Source: Desulfobacterium sp.
GTDB taxonomy: Bacteria; Desulfobacterota; Desulfobacteria; Desulfobacterales; Desulfobacteraceae
Assembly (NCBI GenBank): GCA_030145245.1
Contig: JAQYWC010000054.1
Location: 186,001-250,000, forward strand
Reading direction: 5' to 3'
DNA: 64,000 nucleotides
Part shown: positions 54,387 to 63,414 of the stretch, in pieces
How positions within the stretch are numbered: position 1 is the first letter of the stretch
How the letters are laid out: every line of letters starts with the position of its first letter
Notes under the pieces: generated by a model
Seen by the model: the letters and a program-made list of their open reading frames with translations, nothing else
The model's database searches: none
What the model was told of the DNA's origin: nothing
Position numbers and translations under genes: made by a program

Positions 54387-55982
54387 ATGGCTAAATCCTA
54401 CATAAAACCTGAATCCCTGTCACCTGCTGAGGTTCGGCAGGTTCTGGAATTCCTCAATGGTGCGAAAACGGTTGAAGATATAGCCGATACCATCGAGATT
54501 CCAGGTGAACTGGATGTGGGGGTACGTATCGCACAACGCTTGCTCAACCGGCGGGATGCTCTGGGGGGTGAATTCACCGATATCCAGCAGATTGCCAATA
54601 CCCCCTATGTGGGCCCGGAGCGGTTTACGGAGATTGTTGCGGTATTAACGGGCCGCAGCATGGAACGGGTCGTTGAAAGCGGAGGGGTATCCCCCTCGGT
54701 TCTGCAGGAGCTGCGTGAACTAAAGGAGATGGTCCGCTCCCTGCAAGCCGCCATGGGCGGGGGATATCGTATCTCCATGCGCCTGGCCCGGGCCGGTCTG
54801 TATCTCGGGCAATCGGCCATCATATTGGTGGAGGTGCGTGATACCCAAAAGAATAAACCCAAGGCGAACCAGCCCCTGACCCTTGCAACCAGCTGGGGGG
54901 CTCTTGAAACCCATGTGGGGTTTGAAAAGCGCCACGGCAGCATTGTAACGGCACAGACGGATATCCATGGAAAGGCAAAAATAAAAATCACCGGCCCGAC
55001 CTATGAACAACTTACCGACGCCCAGCAACTGGCCCTGGATTCTGCATTGCGTACCCTTGACCCGGCAGCGCCAACCCCCAATGATGATGCCCCGGGGCTG
55101 GATAATCTTGTGTTGCAATATCAGGCAACGGGTAATGTGGCCCTGCGCCAAGCCATGGATATCTATTTTCGCACCCGGAGCGAGGCGTTATCGAGCTCGG
55201 TCAACCCGCCGTCACCCAATAATGCCTGGCCCTGTATCGATGCCCTTGTCACCGCTTATTTACACGAAGGGGACGAACAATCCCGGGGGGGCAATGTCGT
55301 GGAGAGCACGGCAGTGCTGAAAGTTTGCGTCAAAGACTGGATTGTCCCCTGGTACCAGGCATATCTTAAACACCTTGAGGAGCGTTGCACCATCAGCCAG
55401 GACTTCAATCGGTTTAAAGAGCAGGTGGCCGACAAAGGACAGCTGCTCGATAACATGGTGAACCGTTTGAACAGCTATGCCTCAGGAGAGTACGGGCTGG
55501 TCGGGGGGGCAGCAGCGAAAAAAGTGGCCCAAAGACAGGTGAATAGTTTCCTCTCCAAAGATTTGGAGGACCTGCCGTTTGAGACCCGGCAGCTTTTATT
55601 TCCTGCCCTTGGTGGCCTGTCCTCAAAAACTGTCACAACCACTCAAATGGGGTCATTGGCAGTCATGGGACAGGTTCGCACCGATATTAACCGGAATGTG
55701 GATACCAAATTTGCTCAACTGGGGGATGTCGGCAGCTTTGTTAAAACTGTTAATGATTTGAAAAGTCAGGAGTTCGTAGAAAAATATCAGGATTTCATCA
55801 AAAAGGCTGATGCCTTTGATAGAAAATGGAGCACTGCAAACAATCAGCTGAATAGTTTTAATAGTAAAGTTACAAAATTCAACTCCACCTATTCCAAGTT
55901 TAACACTGAGGTTACTAAATTTGAGTCGGACTTCAGTAACTTTAATCGGGATTACACCAAGTTTAAGGATGAGCCCAGGTAG
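54387..55982 (+). CDS. candidate fibre or adaptor protein, paralogue 2
   Basis: A 531-residue protein. The N-terminal 80 residues look like helix-hairpin-helix (EFLNGAKTVEDIADTIEIPG, GGEFTDIQQIANTPYVGPE). At about 126 an Ig-type domain similar to the previous protein begins (LARAGLYLGQSAIILVEVRD, ATSWGALE), and at about 315 the shared VCVKDWIVPWYQAYLKHLEE occurs. The C-terminal 65 residues repeat a KFNSxYSKFNTEVTKF pattern, a coiled coil. It is a diverged tandem copy of the preceding gene with a new N-terminus. Confidence 0.65.
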   Translation: MAKSYIKPESLSPAEVRQVLEFLNGAKTVEDIADTIEIPGELDVGVRIAQRLLNRRDALGGEFTDIQQIANTPYVGPERFTEIVAVLTGRSMERVVESGGVSPSVLQELRELKEMVRSLQAAMGGGYRISMRLARAGLYLGQSAIILVEVRDTQKNKPKANQPLTLATSWGALETHVGFEKRHGSIVTAQTDIHGKAKIKITGPTYEQLTDAQQLALDSALRTLDPAAPTPNDDAPGLDNLVLQYQATGNVALRQAMDIYFRTRSEALSSSVNPPSPNNAWPCIDALVTAYLHEGDEQSRGGNVVESTAVLKVCVKDWIVPWYQAYLKHLEERCTISQDFNRFKEQVADKGQLLDNMVNRLNSYASGEYGLVGGAAAKKVAQRQVNSFLSKDLEDLPFETRQLLFPALGGLSSKTVTTTQMGSLAVMGQVRTDINRNVDTKFAQLGDVGSFVKTVNDLKSQEFVEKYQDFIKKADAFDRKWSTANNQLNSFNSKVTKFNSTYSKFNTEVTKFESDFSNFNRDYTKFKDEPR

Positions 55983-55986
55983 TTTG

Positions 55987-56022
55987 CAGGCCAACGGATC
56001 CGACAGGAAAACGTTGGGCCTG
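55987..56022. repeat. inverted repeat between the last tail genes
   Basis: CAGGCCAACG and CGTTGGGCCTG form a near-perfect stem with a 15-base loop, just after the stop of the second paralogue. No T-run follows. Confidence 0.4.
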
Positions 56023-56057
56023 AATGGTGGATAAAGAGTAATAATAATGAGTGGTCC

Positions 56058-57923
56058 ATGGATATTATACTTGCCGATACAGACACCACATGGGAAATCA
56101 CATCAGCGGTGGAAACACCACCGGTAAGCGTTTTTCGCCATGTAATCAATTTGCAGTTTCCCACAGGCGGATATGCAGACAGCATTAACGTCAATCCGGA
56201 ATCAAGTTTACTTGTGGGTGCTTTTGCGCCCCAGGAATATGATGCCCTTAACGGCCCAGGTCCCATACACGCTTCCAAGACCGATGGGCCCGATGGAACT
56301 GTTATTATCAGTTTCGATGCACCCCGCAGAATAAAAAAAATAAAAATAAAGGCCATGGTGGATATAGCATTTGCAGAGCCTGAATTGGCTATACAAGAGG
56401 GTAAGTTTAATCCGGAAATGGAGGCTGTTCATGCCCCAGCCCTTGCCATGGCCATCGGTGAAACAGAAACTGTCCCAATTGACAAAATCGAAACTGCCGG
56501 GCATGGGGAATATCAAAAAGTCGGTAGCTGGGGGCTGGACGTTGATAAAATAGAGCTTTACCGCGTGGATGGTGAAGCCATTGCCAGTGAAGCAACGTAT
56601 ACTGTATCCAACAATGAAGAGATCGAGGACTTTATCTGTGGGACTTTTGCCATAAAAGTGCTCGACAAATTCCAGGCCTATGCAAATCTTGAAGCAAAAC
56701 ATTTACTCTCTGTGATCATACAGAGTAATCCCACCGGTCCACGCATTGGCATTGCTCCCCCGGTCCGGAACGGTGAAGCAAATGAGATCACCGAGTATTT
56801 TTGGAATGTACCCGGTGAAATTGGAGACCAAGCCGATACGGTACCGGAAGGCAACAATCCAGGCGAGCAATTGGCCAAAGCGTTGACCCGCTATTTGAAT
56901 GACCAATTCAGCACCGTCTTCAGCCATGCCAAAGAAAATGAAGAACTACCGTCAGTACCCGATACCATCAGCATTGATCTTGTGTTTGAATCAGATGCTC
57001 CGTGTAACTTTGAAGCAACGCAATTTATAATCAACTATGGGCTGGTTCGCCAACAGTCTTCCTTCCCTTACCAGGGCATATCCCCTGAAGAAAAAACAAT
57101 AGCGCGCTTTTCCGGGAACGCATTAAAGACGGATGGATTAGTTTTACAGATCCCAAAGAACGCCGGGGTATTAACGGCCAGCTTAAAAACCGAAGCAAGT
57201 TTAGGAGGGGAGCCGTCCTATATTGTCGGTAATGCCATGGAACTCCTGACAAGCTCCCACAGAACCGGTATCAGCATCACAGCGGATCGCTGGATCGCAC
57301 AACAAGTCTCACCGGACAAGGCCGTAAGCATCAATGGGCTTGCATTGGGCATCATGAACCTGGAAAAAGAAACCGAACTGCTGGTTGAATTACAAGAAGA
57401 CTGGAACGGTCAACCTTCCGGCAGGAAACTCGCAGAAGCCCGGATCCATTCAACCGTATTGGGTGAGCGCACCTGGATCAGGATTCCCATCCGGGATTCA
57501 ATTCCCCTGGCCACACAACCCTACTGGATATTATTGAAAACAGTCAAAAAAACCGCATTGTGGTTCACCAGAACCGGGGACTATGAGCCGGTCCAGGTGC
57601 TGCAGGCAGCACAGGAAAAAGCGCCTTTGACAAAAATCACCGCAATTAACGGAGTTGAAGCATGCTACACACTCTTCAGCGCTTCCACCCAGGGCCAGGA
57701 ACAGCAGGTACCCTTTGAACTTGCAATGGATAACACCGCCATCCCGCCCGCAACCATTGAAAATGACACCATCAGCTTTGATTTAAAAGATGCATTAAAC
57801 AGTAAACTAAGCCTTGAACAAGGAGAAGCGCTTACCAGCATATCCTTACACCTGAGTTCAGCATTTTCGGGCATGGTCACCGTATATCCCCCACGTATCG
57901 AATATACTCTTTTGGAACCCTGA
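56058..57923 (+). CDS. large beta-rich protein ending the tail locus
   Basis: A 621-residue protein of beta-rich composition, no signal peptide or membrane segment. The first 120 residues resemble a beta-sandwich; the segment about 370-500 (SHRTGISITADRWIAQQVSP and TELLVELQEDWNGQPSGRKL) looks like a jelly-roll module of the carbohydrate-binding type; the C-terminal IEYTLLEP ends the protein. As the last gene of the cluster it may be a distal fibre or receptor-binding part. Family unknown. Confidence 0.6.
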   Translation: MDIILADTDTTWEITSAVETPPVSVFRHVINLQFPTGGYADSINVNPESSLLVGAFAPQEYDALNGPGPIHASKTDGPDGTVIISFDAPRRIKKIKIKAMVDIAFAEPELAIQEGKFNPEMEAVHAPALAMAIGETETVPIDKIETAGHGEYQKVGSWGLDVDKIELYRVDGEAIASEATYTVSNNEEIEDFICGTFAIKVLDKFQAYANLEAKHLLSVIIQSNPTGPRIGIAPPVRNGEANEITEYFWNVPGEIGDQADTVPEGNNPGEQLAKALTRYLNDQFSTVFSHAKENEELPSVPDTISIDLVFESDAPCNFEATQFIINYGLVRQQSSFPYQGISPEEKTIARFSGNALKTDGLVLQIPKNAGVLTASLKTEASLGGEPSYIVGNAMELLTSSHRTGISITADRWIAQQVSPDKAVSINGLALGIMNLEKETELLVELQEDWNGQPSGRKLAEARIHSTVLGERTWIRIPIRDSIPLATQPYWILLKTVKKTALWFTRTGDYEPVQVLQAAQEKAPLTKITAINGVEACYTLFSASTQGQEQQVPFELAMDNTAIPPATIENDTISFDLKDALNSKLSLEQGEALTSISLHLSSAFSGMVTVYPPRIEYTLLEP

Positions 57924-57960
57924 AGCCTGTTTGGGAAACAGCATTATTTTAAAAACAAAA

Positions 57961-57991
57961 AAGGCCCCCAGCAAGAAATGCTGAGAGCCTT
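57961..57991 (-). terminator. terminator of tRNA-Gln copy 1
   Basis: On the minus strand a stem AAGGCTCTCAGC...GCTGGGGGCCTT is followed by a T-run (the A-run at 57953-57962). It lies ten bases past the tRNA 3' end and could also face the last tail gene. Confidence 0.8.
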
Positions 57992-58001
57992 ATTTACTTT
58001 A

Positions 58002-58075
58002 TGGCTGGGTGACTAGGATTCGAACCTAGATTGACGGAGTCAGAGTCCGTAGTCCTGCCATTGGACGATCACCCA
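58002..58075 (-). tRNA. tRNA-Gln (CTG), copy 1
   Basis: A 74-base tRNA with encoded CCA. Acceptor stem TGGGTGA / TCACCCA, anticodon stem ACGGA/TCCGT with loop CTCTGAC giving anticodon CTG, T-loop GTTCGAAT. It ends the tail locus side of the island. The sequence appears identical to the copy at 63456-63529. Confidence 0.95.
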
Positions 58076-58091
58076 ATGAAATAACGAAGGC

Positions 58092-58120
58092 GTTATACCC
58101 CATGAAAACGGTGGCGTCAA
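58092..58120 (-). promoter_or_regulatory. promoter of tRNA-Gln copy 1
   Basis: Minus strand TTGACG (complement of 58115-58120), 17 bases, TATAAC (complement of 58092-58097), just upstream of the tRNA. Confidence 0.75.
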
Positions 58121-58196
58121 TAGATATAATGATAATTTGTGGAAAAAATTATGTCTGTTAAGATTGAAAACAGAGCCGGGCCAATTGTGATATGCC

Positions 58197-58365
58197 TTAA
58201 CTTACTTTTTTTCCGACAAAAAACGTACACATGAACCTTTCATGTTTCCAACTGGGGAGGGGCAGTTCCTCGAGGGCTTTCATCCAAGGATCTATGTTAA
58301 TCCTGTAATGCTGTAAAATCAGTTTTACACATGCATCTCTATGATGGCGTCCCCACAAGAGGGTT
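58197..58365 (-). pseudogene. C-terminal gene remnant
   Basis: A minus-strand open stretch without a start reads WGRHHRDACVKLILQHY, then INIDPWMKALEELPLPSW, ending FMCTFFVGKKVS and a stop. It is clearly protein-like but truncated by a stop at its 5' side, directly next to the flanking repeat. The parent gene is not recognised. Confidence 0.45.
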
Positions 58366-58393
58366 TACCTCCAATAAACTTTGATTTTGGAGA

Positions 58394-58516
58394 CTTCAGA
58401 TTAAAATGTTTCGATACCATATGTTGTGGGTAGACCGATTTTGATTCCGATGACGGCATTATGTTACAATACTCAGTGTGAAATGGATCTGTCAAGGCGG
58501 GTACTTATAAACATAG
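58394..58516. repeat. flanking direct repeat A (123 bp), copy 2
   Basis: About 85% identical to 24058-24180, same orientation, no gaps. It lies 3' of the PocR/PAS gene. Confidence 0.85.
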
Positions 58517-58606
58517 GAATCGTTTTTTACTATTTCAAGAACCTCTTCAAAAGGTGAAGACAAAAATCATATCAGTCATTAACAAACCGCGTCGAATGGA
58601 GTCTTA

Positions 58607-59842
58607 TTATTTCTCAAAATCTTTTTTTTTCATTTTAATATACCAGTCTTCATCACCATAGAATTTGTCTGAACACTCAGGACACATCCCATGGCTAAAT
58701 TCTACGTCTGAATGTTTTTGTATATAGGATTCAATTCGGTCCCAATAACCTTGGTCATCTCTGATTTTTTTGCAGGAAGCGCAAATAGGCAAAAGCCCAC
58801 TTAATTGTTTTACCTCTAACAAAGTTTCCTGTAATTTTACGATTAAATTTGCTTTTTCATTTTCAGTTTTAACCCTGGCTGAAAGATCAAGCCCTACACC
58901 TATTAAATAATCGATATTTTCTTGTGTATATTTAAAGCCTGTTAATAAATAGGGAATGTTCTTCCCTGAAATGGTAGAAAATTCGGCCTCAATAGAAGCT
59001 TGACCTTTTTGAAAAACTTGGTCTATCGTGTCTCTGACACGGACCTTATCATCCGGTGCAATAAAATCTAATGGATTCATCTTAAAAATCTCATTTTTAG
59101 AATATCCTGTGACCTTTTCAAGATTCCGATTCCACTTTTTTAGATGACCAAACTGATCAAAGACGTACATAATACCAGGCAAACTGCTTATAAGAGATTC
59201 TGAAAATTTTTTCTCCATTTCCAAATTCATAGTCCGATCATGGACCTGTCTTTCCAAGTTTTTATTTAAATCCAATAGCTTTTTTTTATCTATGCCAGCA
59301 CTCCCGATGACGACAGTTAAATTTGTGAAATACTCCATAGTTGTTTTAACTTGACTTTTTGAAAGGATGGGAACATTTGCTAATGCATCCAAATATTTAT
59401 CTTTATCAAAACCAAATTCCTTTGCCTGTTTGGCAAAAAACTCCATATTCGGTTTCTCAAAAAGGAATTGTCCAGTGTACAAATTCCCAAAATGAATATT
59501 TTCAATAATTATTGGGGCAGCAACATCAATTAAACCATTTTTACATTGATAAATATTAAATTTAAGTCCCTTAGCCAGCTGACTTGACAATATGGTATCA
59601 CTTTCCAGGCATCTTGAAGCAGTGATTGTGTTTTTCCTGTGAAAGTCTGTACAAATTTTTCGCCATCCACTTGCAACTAAAATTTCCCCTTTAAGGTCTA
59701 ATATAGCAGCAGGCATCCCAGTTAATTTAAAAAAACTATCAAATAGATCCTGAAACACAGAAATATCAAGAAGCTCCGAAAGAGATATGTCCTGTAGATT
59801 GTTCCTTAGCATATCATTCATAGATTCATGATTTGTTTTCAT
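58607..59842 (-). CDS. PocR-domain / PAS sensor with CASCKK module
   Basis: A 411-residue cytoplasmic sensor. Residues about 15-190 match the PocR ligand-binding fold (FFKLTGMPAAILDLKGEIL, CTDFHRKN, HFGNLYTGQFLF), used for small-molecule sensing. A coil and PAS domain follow (about 215-340), then the same CASCKK...CPEC module as in the 24208 gene (LPICASCKKIRDD, SHGMCPECSDKFYG). No kinase or other output domain. The shared C-terminus and flanking repeats mark it as a partial duplicate of the 24.2-kb module with a swapped input domain. Confidence 0.85.
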   Translation of the reverse strand: MKTNHESMNDMLRNNLQDISLSELLDISVFQDLFDSFFKLTGMPAAILDLKGEILVASGWRKICTDFHRKNTITASRCLESDTILSSQLAKGLKFNIYQCKNGLIDVAAPIIIENIHFGNLYTGQFLFEKPNMEFFAKQAKEFGFDKDKYLDALANVPILSKSQVKTTMEYFTNLTVVIGSAGIDKKKLLDLNKNLERQVHDRTMNLEMEKKFSESLISSLPGIMYVFDQFGHLKKWNRNLEKVTGYSKNEIFKMNPLDFIAPDDKVRVRDTIDQVFQKGQASIEAEFSTISGKNIPYLLTGFKYTQENIDYLIGVGLDLSARVKTENEKANLIVKLQETLLEVKQLSGLLPICASCKKIRDDQGYWDRIESYIQKHSDVEFSHGMCPECSDKFYGDEDWYIKMKKKDFEK

Positions 59843-60385
59843 AATTATTAATGCTCCATTTTATCAAGATACCCTATTTTTATGTGCTGTACTTTTAACC
59901 TTAGGCTGTTACTAAAGTATCAACTGGTCTGTATTTATATCAGAGTAACTCAAGCTGTTTAGAAAATCAAAACACTTGTTTTTAATCAGTTTTTCGGTGT
60001 TGATAGATGGTATAAGTCTTTGGTCGGACCTGGTGCAAAAAGGCGGTGACTTGTATTCATAGTCTCCGTTTTTTTGGGATTTAATCCAATACCATATATT
60101 GTGGTGGCAGGGATTCAATCTCCTCTACACGCAATCAAACTTATTACATTATAAAATTTGATTTGGAGTGTTTTTCAGATTCTCCCGGAGCTCAAGGCGG
60201 ATCACCCCGCACTACTTCTTCCAGTCCTGCCCATTTTAAAAAATTTGACAGTCACCTATGATACCATAAAGATTCACAGGTAAATAAGTTTTACAATAAA
60301 TTGGATTGGATTTACCAATTATTGTTTCTCTTTTAGAATTCCATTTGCATAATAATCCCATAAATCGTAATCAGTGTTCAGCGTT
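59843..60385. other. noncoding region with repeat B copy 2
   Basis: About 540 bases between the PocR sensor and the flavoprotein gene. It contains the repeat at 60082-60162 and otherwise AT-rich sequence. A 68-codon minus-strand frame (59912-60118) lacks support and is not called. Confidence 0.45.
60082..60162. repeat. flanking direct repeat B (81 bp), copy 2
   Basis: About 83% identical to 26514-26594, same orientation. On the minus strand it encodes QIKFYNVISLIACRGD and a stop, matching the end of the remnant at 26547. Confidence 0.8.
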
Positions 60386-61807
60386 TTACCTATTTGCTGG
60401 CTTGATATTTCGATTCATTCGGAAGATATTCTTCGGGTCCCATTTTGCCTTTATCTCTGATAGTCGCTTGATGCTATTTCCCAGAGCCGCCTCAATTCGT
60501 TCAGGACCTTCGTCCTCAACAAGGAAGTTGATGTACGTACCCCCGGTTGAAAAGGATCTCATGTCTTCCCAAGCTCGCCTAACCCATTCAATGTTTGTAT
60601 TATTATCGGTTTCCTCTTCCCAGGATCCTGCAATGCTGAGGACAAATTCAGTATCTCGATTCCCTACAGGTGAGTGATCATTTTCCAGGTTGTTCAAAGC
60701 ACCCCCCAGGTGGAAAAGAATCACTGCTGAATGGGGTGATTGAATTTTGCCGGCATGCTCCATAACCTTTTCGCATAAGGAACTCTCTACACCGGGGAGA
60801 TACTCGCTCTTCCAGTAGTATCGTCGTCCCTTGGGCTGTGTTGCATCAAGCAAAGACTGTAACTGAGTGTAGGGACGACGAACCAGAACGTCGCCAAGAG
60901 GATTGCCCAAAGATTTGATGGGGGCTACAATTTTTTCTCCATCTTCAAGATCTCCGCTATAACAGGTGAGCATAATTATAATAGGTTTACCATGGTAGTT
61001 TTTGGGTAACCATGGTGCAGGGGGTGCGGGACGCATTATAATGGCGAGAGTTAATTCCGGAGGCGCATTTTTTGTGAGTTCGCGGTACAGTTCCAAAACT
61101 CCTGGAGCTTCACTGGCAGGCCAAGCTACCGGCCCACCAATAACCTCAGGGCCCACCGGATAAAGCTTGTAGTCAATACTGGTAACGACACCAAAGTTTC
61201 CACCACCGCCCCTCAATCCCCAAAAGAGATCCGGATTCTCTTCATTACCGGCGTGTACTAATTTCCCCTCGGGGGTAACGAGTTCAATTCCAACCACGTT
61301 GTCCGATGACCAGCCCCAACGCCGTGTCAGATAGCCAAAGCCTCCTCCCAAAGTTAGGCCTGTAATGCCTGTTCTAGACACAAAGCCCAATACGGCAGCT
61401 AAGCCATGCACCTGTGTTTCCCGATCCACATCCCCAAGTATACAACCTGCCTGGGCGTGAGCGATTTTCTTTTTTGAATCCACCCATACACTGTTCATAC
61501 TACACATATCAAGCATCATGGCTCCGTCAGCCGTACCCAGTCCTGCGATATTATGCCCCCCGCCTTTTATGCAAAGCAGCAAGTTATGTTCGCGTGCGAA
61601 CTTCACGCATGCAATCACATCCGCTACACCGGCGCACCGCACAACGAAAGCTGGCTTCTTGTTAATCATGGCATTCCAGACTGTGCGAGAATCTTCATAT
61701 CCAGCATCACTGGATAGAAGTACATCTCCGTACAACTGTGTTTTAAATCTGTCAAATGTCTCCTGAGTAAGGTTGGTCTCAGGGCCGTTCAGAGTTTTTA
61801 TTTTCAT
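60386..61807 (-). CDS. FAD-linked oxidoreductase, berberine-bridge-enzyme type
   Basis: A 473-residue flavoprotein of the VAO/BBE family: FAD-binding domain (about 30-215) with GGGHNIAGLGTADG, where the His is the usual covalent flavin site, and LTLGGGFGYLTRRWGWSSDN; a substrate domain; and the C-terminal BBE segment with WDPKNIFRMNRNI. The second cysteine attachment site of bicovalent members is replaced (FVSRTGITGLT), so flavin is probably attached once. A strong AAGGAGG ribosome-binding site precedes it. It oxidises alcohols or sugars in known members; the substrate here is unknown. No redox partner is adjacent. Confidence 0.88.
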   Translation of the reverse strand: MKIKTLNGPETNLTQETFDRFKTQLYGDVLLSSDAGYEDSRTVWNAMINKKPAFVVRCAGVADVIACVKFAREHNLLLCIKGGGHNIAGLGTADGAMMLDMCSMNSVWVDSKKKIAHAQAGCILGDVDRETQVHGLAAVLGFVSRTGITGLTLGGGFGYLTRRWGWSSDNVVGIELVTPEGKLVHAGNEENPDLFWGLRGGGGNFGVVTSIDYKLYPVGPEVIGGPVAWPASEAPGVLELYRELTKNAPPELTLAIIMRPAPPAPWLPKNYHGKPIIIMLTCYSGDLEDGEKIVAPIKSLGNPLGDVLVRRPYTQLQSLLDATQPKGRRYYWKSEYLPGVESSLCEKVMEHAGKIQSPHSAVILFHLGGALNNLENDHSPVGNRDTEFVLSIAGSWEEETDNNTNIEWVRRAWEDMRSFSTGGTYINFLVEDEGPERIEAALGNSIKRLSEIKAKWDPKNIFRMNRNIKPANR

Positions 61808-62524
61808 AACAATTCCTCCTTAGCGATGTAAGAATGAATTGGGTTTCGTTTGTGAGTTTTTTAAGAAGAGCAGGCTGATTTATGAAAATCGCTAACCCAA
61901 TCCATTCAGTTGGAATTCCAACGTTAAAAGTAACTTTACAATCGTCCATTTAACGTTTTGTGTTGTTGTCCGCCTTTCAAATTGAATTCAGCAAGGATCG
62001 ATTTGTATTCAGTATCTTTTTAAGAAAGGCTCAGTTATATTTATTAATTAGTACTGCCACATTGTGGTATTGTCAAGCGCTTGTGAAAATTAATTCCTAT
62101 AGGTTGATTTGAGATTTTATCAACCTGTTCACTTTGTATCTACAGACGCTCTGAAATCCTTTATAAAAAAGTCTTTGCTGGGTTGCGTAAACATACAGGC
62201 CTGGCTTATGTGGTGGATCATCAGGGCTGACATCGTGGCGATCCCTGATGTCATGGAAATTACCGCCTGGAATCTTTGCATCTGAAGGAACTTCTCCAAC
62301 AGGGAGCTTGAGGGGATGTAGGAACAGGGCTCCTTAGAGAATGTTCAAGTCAAAATTTTCCGGAGATATAAGTGAGTGCTTGTTAAAAAAAAATGATATA
62401 TTGCCGATAGACAGAAAAGGTTGGATACTACTATGGTAGTATCTGAAAATAGATGGAATGTTATGGACTGATTTAGAAAAATAACAGATTTTAATAGCAG
62501 TGGGGAATGGAAACGGATAGGGAA
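61808..62524. other. 700-bp noncoding region
   Basis: AT-rich in the first half. TGACATC / GATGTCA (62228-62253) form a small hairpin. The part 62200-62330 has short coding-like stretches with stops and may be decayed. Nothing definite is seen. Confidence 0.35.
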
Positions 62525-63382
62525 ATGACAAAGATAACTCTGAGCCTGTTTATAATGATGACATTTTTCTGCACCGATGTCTTTTCAGATTCACTGACAC
62601 TCAAGTATTTTCAGACCGATCTTCGCTATAAGTATCGGATAGAACTACTCAAACTTGCCATGGACAGTACATTCGAAAGTGACGGCGCGTATTCTCTTGA
62701 GCCTGTTACTGCGCAAGCAACACAAAAGAGAGGCCTCGTTTTACTGGAAGAAGGAGAGAAAGTGAACATCGGCTTTTTTCCCCTTAACAAGGAGAGAGAG
62801 TTAAAATTTATACCAGTCAGAATACCAATACTCCGGGGGATGCTGGGTTATCGTGTATGCCTTATACGCAAAGACAGCCTGTCTGCTTTTTCGGAAATAG
62901 AGTCGTTGGTACAGCTTAAAAAAAAGTTTACAGCGGGTTTCGGTAGCCAGTGGGCGGATATGGAAATTCTGCGCGCCAATAACATACCGGTTGTCGGAAC
63001 CGTGAAATATGACGGGCTTTTTAAAATGTTGTCAGGAAGGCGGTTTGATTATTTTCCGAGGGGCATCAACGAGGCATGGATCGAGCTGTCTGATAAAAAA
63101 ACGAATTATTCCGATCTTACCGTGGTCCCGCATATTGCTTTGTACTATCCTTACCCTGTGTATTATTTTGTTAATAAAAAGTATCCTGAAATTGCCGACA
63201 GAATTGAGCGGGGACTGAAAATATCGTTAATGAACGGTACATTCAAGAAATTGTTCCTACAATACCATGGAGACATAATCCGGCAGGCTGATCTTAGAAA
63301 TAGAAAATTGTTCATGTTGATAAACCCGACTTTGCCGGAGGGAACTCCCGAGCCGGATACTGGCTGGTGGTTGGAACGGTAA
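62525..63382 (+). CDS. periplasmic solute-binding-like protein
   Basis: A protein of about 285 residues with a signal peptide (MTKITLSLFIMMTFFC...). The mature part resembles family 3 extracellular solute-binding proteins by pattern (LRGMLGYRVCLIRKDSL, AGFGSQWADMEIL, YYPYPVYYFVNKKYPEIADR). The ATG at 62525 gives a better signal peptide than the ATG at 62507, which would add an acidic start. No permease or ATPase gene is adjacent, so it may serve a sensor or act alone. Confidence 0.7.
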   Translation: MTKITLSLFIMMTFFCTDVFSDSLTLKYFQTDLRYKYRIELLKLAMDSTFESDGAYSLEPVTAQATQKRGLVLLEEGEKVNIGFFPLNKERELKFIPVRIPILRGMLGYRVCLIRKDSLSAFSEIESLVQLKKKFTAGFGSQWADMEILRANNIPVVGTVKYDGLFKMLSGRRFDYFPRGINEAWIELSDKKTNYSDLTVVPHIALYYPYPVYYFVNKKYPEIADRIERGLKISLMNGTFKKLFLQYHGDIIRQADLRNRKLFMLINPTLPEGTPEPDTGWWLER

Positions 63383-63414
63383 TAAAGCCCGTAGATGAAA
63401 AAAATGAAACAAAA

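Noticed and set aside
28234-57923. Possibility that the tail locus is a complete prophage
   Set aside because: No capsid, portal, terminase, replication, lysis or integrase gene was found on either side within the window.
57961-57991. Hairpin as terminator of the tail operon on the plus strand
   Set aside because: The T-run is on the minus strand and the same hairpin follows the second tRNA-Gln, so it belongs mainly to the tRNA, although it may also stop plus-strand transcripts.
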